Assembly: GCA_021737785.1 (NCBI GenBank)
Contig: JAIPDI010000024.1
Span: 1-64,000 of the forward strand
Length of the DNA: 64,000 bases
Origin: Deltaproteobacteria bacterium
GTDB taxonomy: Bacteria; Desulfobacterota; DSM-4660; Desulfatiglandales; Desulfatiglandaceae
Direction of reading: 5' to 3'
The translations under genes were made by a program, and so were the position numbers. The notes under the pieces are model-generated. The model was not told where the DNA came from, ran no database searches, and worked only from the letters and a program-made list of their open reading frames with translations. Each line of letters begins with the position of its first letter. Positions within the stretch are counted from its first letter, which is position 1. Below are positions 61,846-64,000 of this stretch, in pieces.

Positions 61846-62581
61846 AAGCCATCCCTCCGTTAACGGAAATCACCTGGCCGGTGATATAAGATGCGTCTTC
61901 CGAGCAGAGGAACCGCACCACCTTCGCCACTTCCTCGGGCCGGCCCACACGGGCCATGGGGACCATCTCCTTGATGATGTTCCTCGGCACATCCTGTATC
62001 ATATCCGTCTGGATCAATCCCGGCGCCACCACATTGACGCGGACCCCCAGCCGGGCCACCTCCGACGCAACGCTCCGGCTGGCCCCCATGAGACCGGCCT
62101 TGGCAGCGGAATAATTGGCCTGACCCCGGTGCCCGATCAGACCGGAGACGGATGCAATGGAGACCACAGCGCCCTGTTTATTGGTGATCATCTTCTCCAG
62201 TACCGGCCGGGTGACATTATAAAACCCCTTCAGGCTGGTATCGATGACCCTGTCCCACTCGTCTTGGGACATCAAAACGAACAACCCGTCGGCCGTGATA
62301 CCCGCATTGTTCACCAGTACCTCGATCCTGTCAAATCTGGCGATCACACGATCAAGCGCCTCTTTGGTCTGCACAGGATCGGACACATCAAATGGCAGGG
62401 TTTCCCCGTGCGAATCGGCCTCTTTCACCAGCCGGAGCGTTTCAGCCGCTCCCTCCTCGTCCGATCGGTAGTTGATGACGATAAAGTATCCGTCCCTGGC
62501 CAGTTCAAGGCATATTGCCCGTCCAATACCCCTGCTCCCCCCGGTAACGATCGCCACTCTGTTGTCGCAGTTCCCACTCAA
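61844..62581 (-). CDS. 3-oxoacyl-ACP reductase (FabG-like)
   Basis: A 245-residue SDR enzyme. NAD(P) motif [23 protein letters not shown], catalytic Ser in [10 protein letters not shown] and Y-x3-K in NYSAAKAGL. It reduces the ketosynthase product on the ACP. Position on the minus arm with LolA, together with the ketosynthase on the other arm, supports one lipid pathway. Confidence 0.9.
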   Translation of the reverse strand: MSGNCDNRVAIVTGGSRGIGRAICLELARDGYFIVINYRSDEEGAAETLRLVKEADSHGETLPFDVSDPVQTKEALDRVIARFDRIEVLVNNAGITADGLFVLMSQDEWDRVIDTSLKGFYNVTRPVLEKMITNKQGAVVSIASVSGLIGHRGQANYSAAKAGLMGASRSVASEVARLGVRVNVVAPGLIQTDMIQDVPRNIIKEMVPMARVGRPEEVAKVVRFLCSEDASYITGQVISVNGGMA

Positions 62582-62827
62582 ACCGAAGATCCTCCTGTTT
62601 TTTGGTGCCCAGCCTGCGATGGAAATGTCAGGATGTTAAGACCTGTCCCATCTTTTACATGAAAATACTCTGAATCACGAGTGAACGCTGATTGACTCGA
62701 ATGGGGCTAAGTGCATCCTTGTCTGTGAGAGAGGCTTTCCGTCTTGACCTCGCAGCGAGGACCCCAAATCATCCACCTGCTCCCTTCGGAAAGGAGGGTT
62801 TTCGCTGGCTATTAGGCCAATTACAGA

Positions 62828-63073
62828 CTACGAAGCGCGCGTCCGGACAACACGCAGATTGGCTGAAACGGGGACCTCGAACATGTCACGGCGGAGAAGT
62901 CTCGTCGAGAAAAAAAGCACCTCAAGGTTCTCGATTTCATCCGTGTCCGGATTGATCCGGGCGATGACCTCATCCCCCAACTCCTCTGTTTCTTGCTCCG
63001 CATAGGGCGGACGCTTGTCAATATAGAGGATGTCTGCCTCTCGGTCGTACCGGAACATCAATCCCTTTTCCAT
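62828..63073 (-). CDS. DUF2283-like protein, candidate antitoxin
   Basis: An 81-residue protein. The core FRYDREADILYIDKRPPYAEQETEELGDEVIARINPDTDEIENLEVL resembles DUF2283, a short family found beside toxin-like genes. AAGGAG lies 7 bases before the ATG at 63073. It overlaps the upstream gene by 16 bases. Base context and size are those of an antitoxin. Function not proven. Confidence 0.7.
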   Translation of the reverse strand: MEKGLMFRYDREADILYIDKRPPYAEQETEELGDEVIARINPDTDEIENLEVLFFSTRLLRRDMFEVPVSANLRVVRTRAS

Positions 63074-63384
63074 TCGATCTCTCCTTCTGCCAGCTTTCTT
63101 GCCATGTAGGCGGTAATGATCCAGTGTCGCTCATTCGGCCCCAAGCCGCTGACCACGACCACGACAACATGCTTACCTTGCCGAAGGTCAGTATAGTGGC
63201 GAGAGAAAAGCCTCGCATTTCCGAATCGAGCACTTTTTCGAATCTGGTCAGGGGACTTCAGGGCCTCTGCGATGAGGTCTTGGTGCTCGGGCAGGAGATC
63301 AGGATGCCGCTCGGCAATATGCTTTGCTCGTTCTTCTGTTAACTCCACATCACTCTTAAGATAGGGGCAGCAATAACGAATCAT
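63058..63384 (-). CDS. Small nuclease/toxin-like protein (PBECR-type)
   Basis: A 108-residue basic protein. The motif VELTEERAKHIAERHPDLLPEHQDLIAEALKSPDQI plus HYTDLRQGKHVVVVVV and HWIITAYMARKL resembles the Barnase/EndoU/ColE5/RelE-like PBECR folds of phage and toxin proteins. GGGGAG precedes the ATG. It is translationally overlapped with the DUF2283-like gene, so a toxin-antitoxin pair is likely. Confidence 0.65.
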   Translation of the reverse strand: MIRYCCPYLKSDVELTEERAKHIAERHPDLLPEHQDLIAEALKSPDQIRKSARFGNARLFSRHYTDLRQGKHVVVVVVSGLGPNERHWIITAYMARKLAEGEIEWKRD

Positions 63385-63760
63385 CCATGGTCTCCCCTGC
63401 TGACTTTGGCGGCTGACTCACATTTCAGAATTTAACCCTCCCTGCGTTGTATCCTCTCTTGAAGTTCTTCAAGAGACAAAAAATCGCCGGGGTGAGCCTT
63501 ATAACATTTCAGCCTTCTATCCGATTCTTCCTTAGATGGTGCATCAAGACTCAACAGGGGTTTTTTCGCAAGGCGTGCTCACCCCTAAAGACTGAGGCCC
63601 ATTGCGTGAGACTCCAGCTCTTCAATATTCTGCCACATGAAATCATCCTTTTTTCCGCCGGCAACCCCTACTACCAGGGTGCTTTCTCACCTTTCTGCTA
63701 TTCCTTTTCGGGACTCAGTTTGCAGAATTGTCCATTTAAAGTCAACATGATCCCTATAAA
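63385..63760. other. Gene-poor region before the right framing repeat
   Basis: A stretch of 376 bases with no recognisable gene. A plus-strand open frame (63447-63785) has no ribosome site, unusual residue content (many Phe, Cys and Ser) and runs into the repeat, so it is not accepted. It may hold the promoter of the toxin-like gene. Confidence 0.4.
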
Positions 63761-63901
63761 CCTGGAATTCCGATATAAGGATTGAACGAGAAACTGGGTT
63801 AGCAAGAGAAAGCCCCGCTGCCTTTGTCAGGGATTCTGAGTCATCGTGTGAGCCGTGTATTTGGCATAGACCTGTTTTCGGGTGATGTTGCGTTCCTTTG
63901 C
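63761..63901 (-). repeat. Right copy of the framing inverted repeat
   Basis: A reverse complement of bases 1-140, with about a dozen substitutions and one indel. It includes the CDS end, the following TGACAAAGGCAGCGGGGC and the tail up to CCTGGAATTCC. The match ends at 63761, directly adjacent to unrelated sequence. Confidence 0.75.
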
Positions 63902-64000
63902 GATGTCTTGGACGGGGATATTGGCCAGCATAAAGACCTCATGGGATGGAAAGATATCGAAGTGCTGGGCCATGCAGATGTTTTCACCACTATGACCTAC
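63827..64000 (-). CDS. 3' part of a probable mobile-element gene (partial)
   Basis: Fifty-seven codons to a TGA at 63827-63829, open at the window edge. The visible end reads VGHSGENICMAQHFDIFP then a helix-turn-helix-like NIPVQDIAKERNITRKQVYAKYTA. The N-terminal VGHSGEN might suggest a tyrosine-recombinase-like end, but this is not certain. The same C-terminus is found at 1-75. Confidence 0.5.
   Translation of the reverse strand, partial: VGHSGENICMAQHFDIFPSHEVFMLANIPVQDIAKERNITRKQVYAKYTAHTMTQNP

Noticed and set aside
63447-63785. 112-codon frame near the right end
   Set aside because: No ribosome site, unlike residue content, and it ends in the framing repeat.

Overview
The window looks like chromosomal DNA of a strictly anaerobic, Gram-negative, Desulfobacterota-type (former deltaproteobacterial) bacterium. 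The signs are pyruvate phosphate dikinase with a PPi-type phosphofructokinase, an Etf/membrane Fe-S (EMO-type) fatty-acid electron module, FeoAB ferrous iron uptake, several acyl-CoA enzymes, LolA and LpxL-like acyltransferases, and many short intergenic repeats. Taxonomy is inferred from gene content only. The first 140 bases and the segment 63761-63901 are near-identical inverted copies of the 3' end of the same probable mobile gene, so the window is framed by two repeat copies facing inward.

Layout: 1-4004 holds an FmdB-like zinc ribbon, two small proteins and ppdK. 4263-6067 holds an uncharacterised GNAT-domain gene preceded by a consensus promoter, a leader peptide with six consecutive Phe/Tyr codons and an intrinsic terminator, which together look like a ribosome-mediated attenuator. 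6372-8673 has an AEC permease and a PAS histidine kinase with a Cys-rich insert. 8674-10031 has repeats and a poly-gamma-glutamate-hydrolase-family protein. 10129-15092 is housekeeping: tadA, two tRNA-Ser genes, dnaX (with a G9 run that could yield a gamma form), ebfC, recR and a GlcD-type oxidase. 15249-21101 (minus strand) has PPi-PFK-like, adk, apgM-like, hom and an aminotransferase.

21333-29109 is a fatty-acid oxidation block: a dienoyl-CoA-isomerase-like crotonase, a TetR regulator with promoter and operator, EMO-like oxidoreductase, etfB, etfA, an acyl-CoA dehydrogenase and an inositol-phosphatase-like protein. 29250-34701 has feoAB, greA, a SlyD-like FKBP, a YqiA-like hydrolase and trmJ. 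34963-43791 has methyltransferases, a secreted unknown, an RRM protein with a long structured leader followed by a DEAD-box helicase, a protein carrying a C-terminal HPr-like domain, and a minimal Rieske/cytochrome b pair. 44120-52752 joins a LCAD-type dehydrogenase, a LUD protein, a complete Liv-type ABC transporter and a LarA homologue, suggesting uptake and use of a short hydroxy, keto or branched acid.

52971-62581 is the most unusual part: a lipid locus of two converging arms. The plus arm has a hot-dog thioesterase, a single-chain fatty-acid kinase (FakA fused to a DegV/FakB domain), an LpxL-like acyltransferase, an ACP, a ketosynthase and a PlsC-like acyltransferase. The minus arm has FabG, LolA, a DUF3261-like lipoprotein and a radical SAM protein. 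The combination recalls aryl-polyene-type loci but lacks their dehydratase and exporter and adds a fatty-acid kinase. A toxin-antitoxin-like pair lies at 62828-63384.

A dispersed repeat of about 125 bp (five copies, two of them interrupted), octamer tandem repeats and several palindromes occupy the intergenic spaces.
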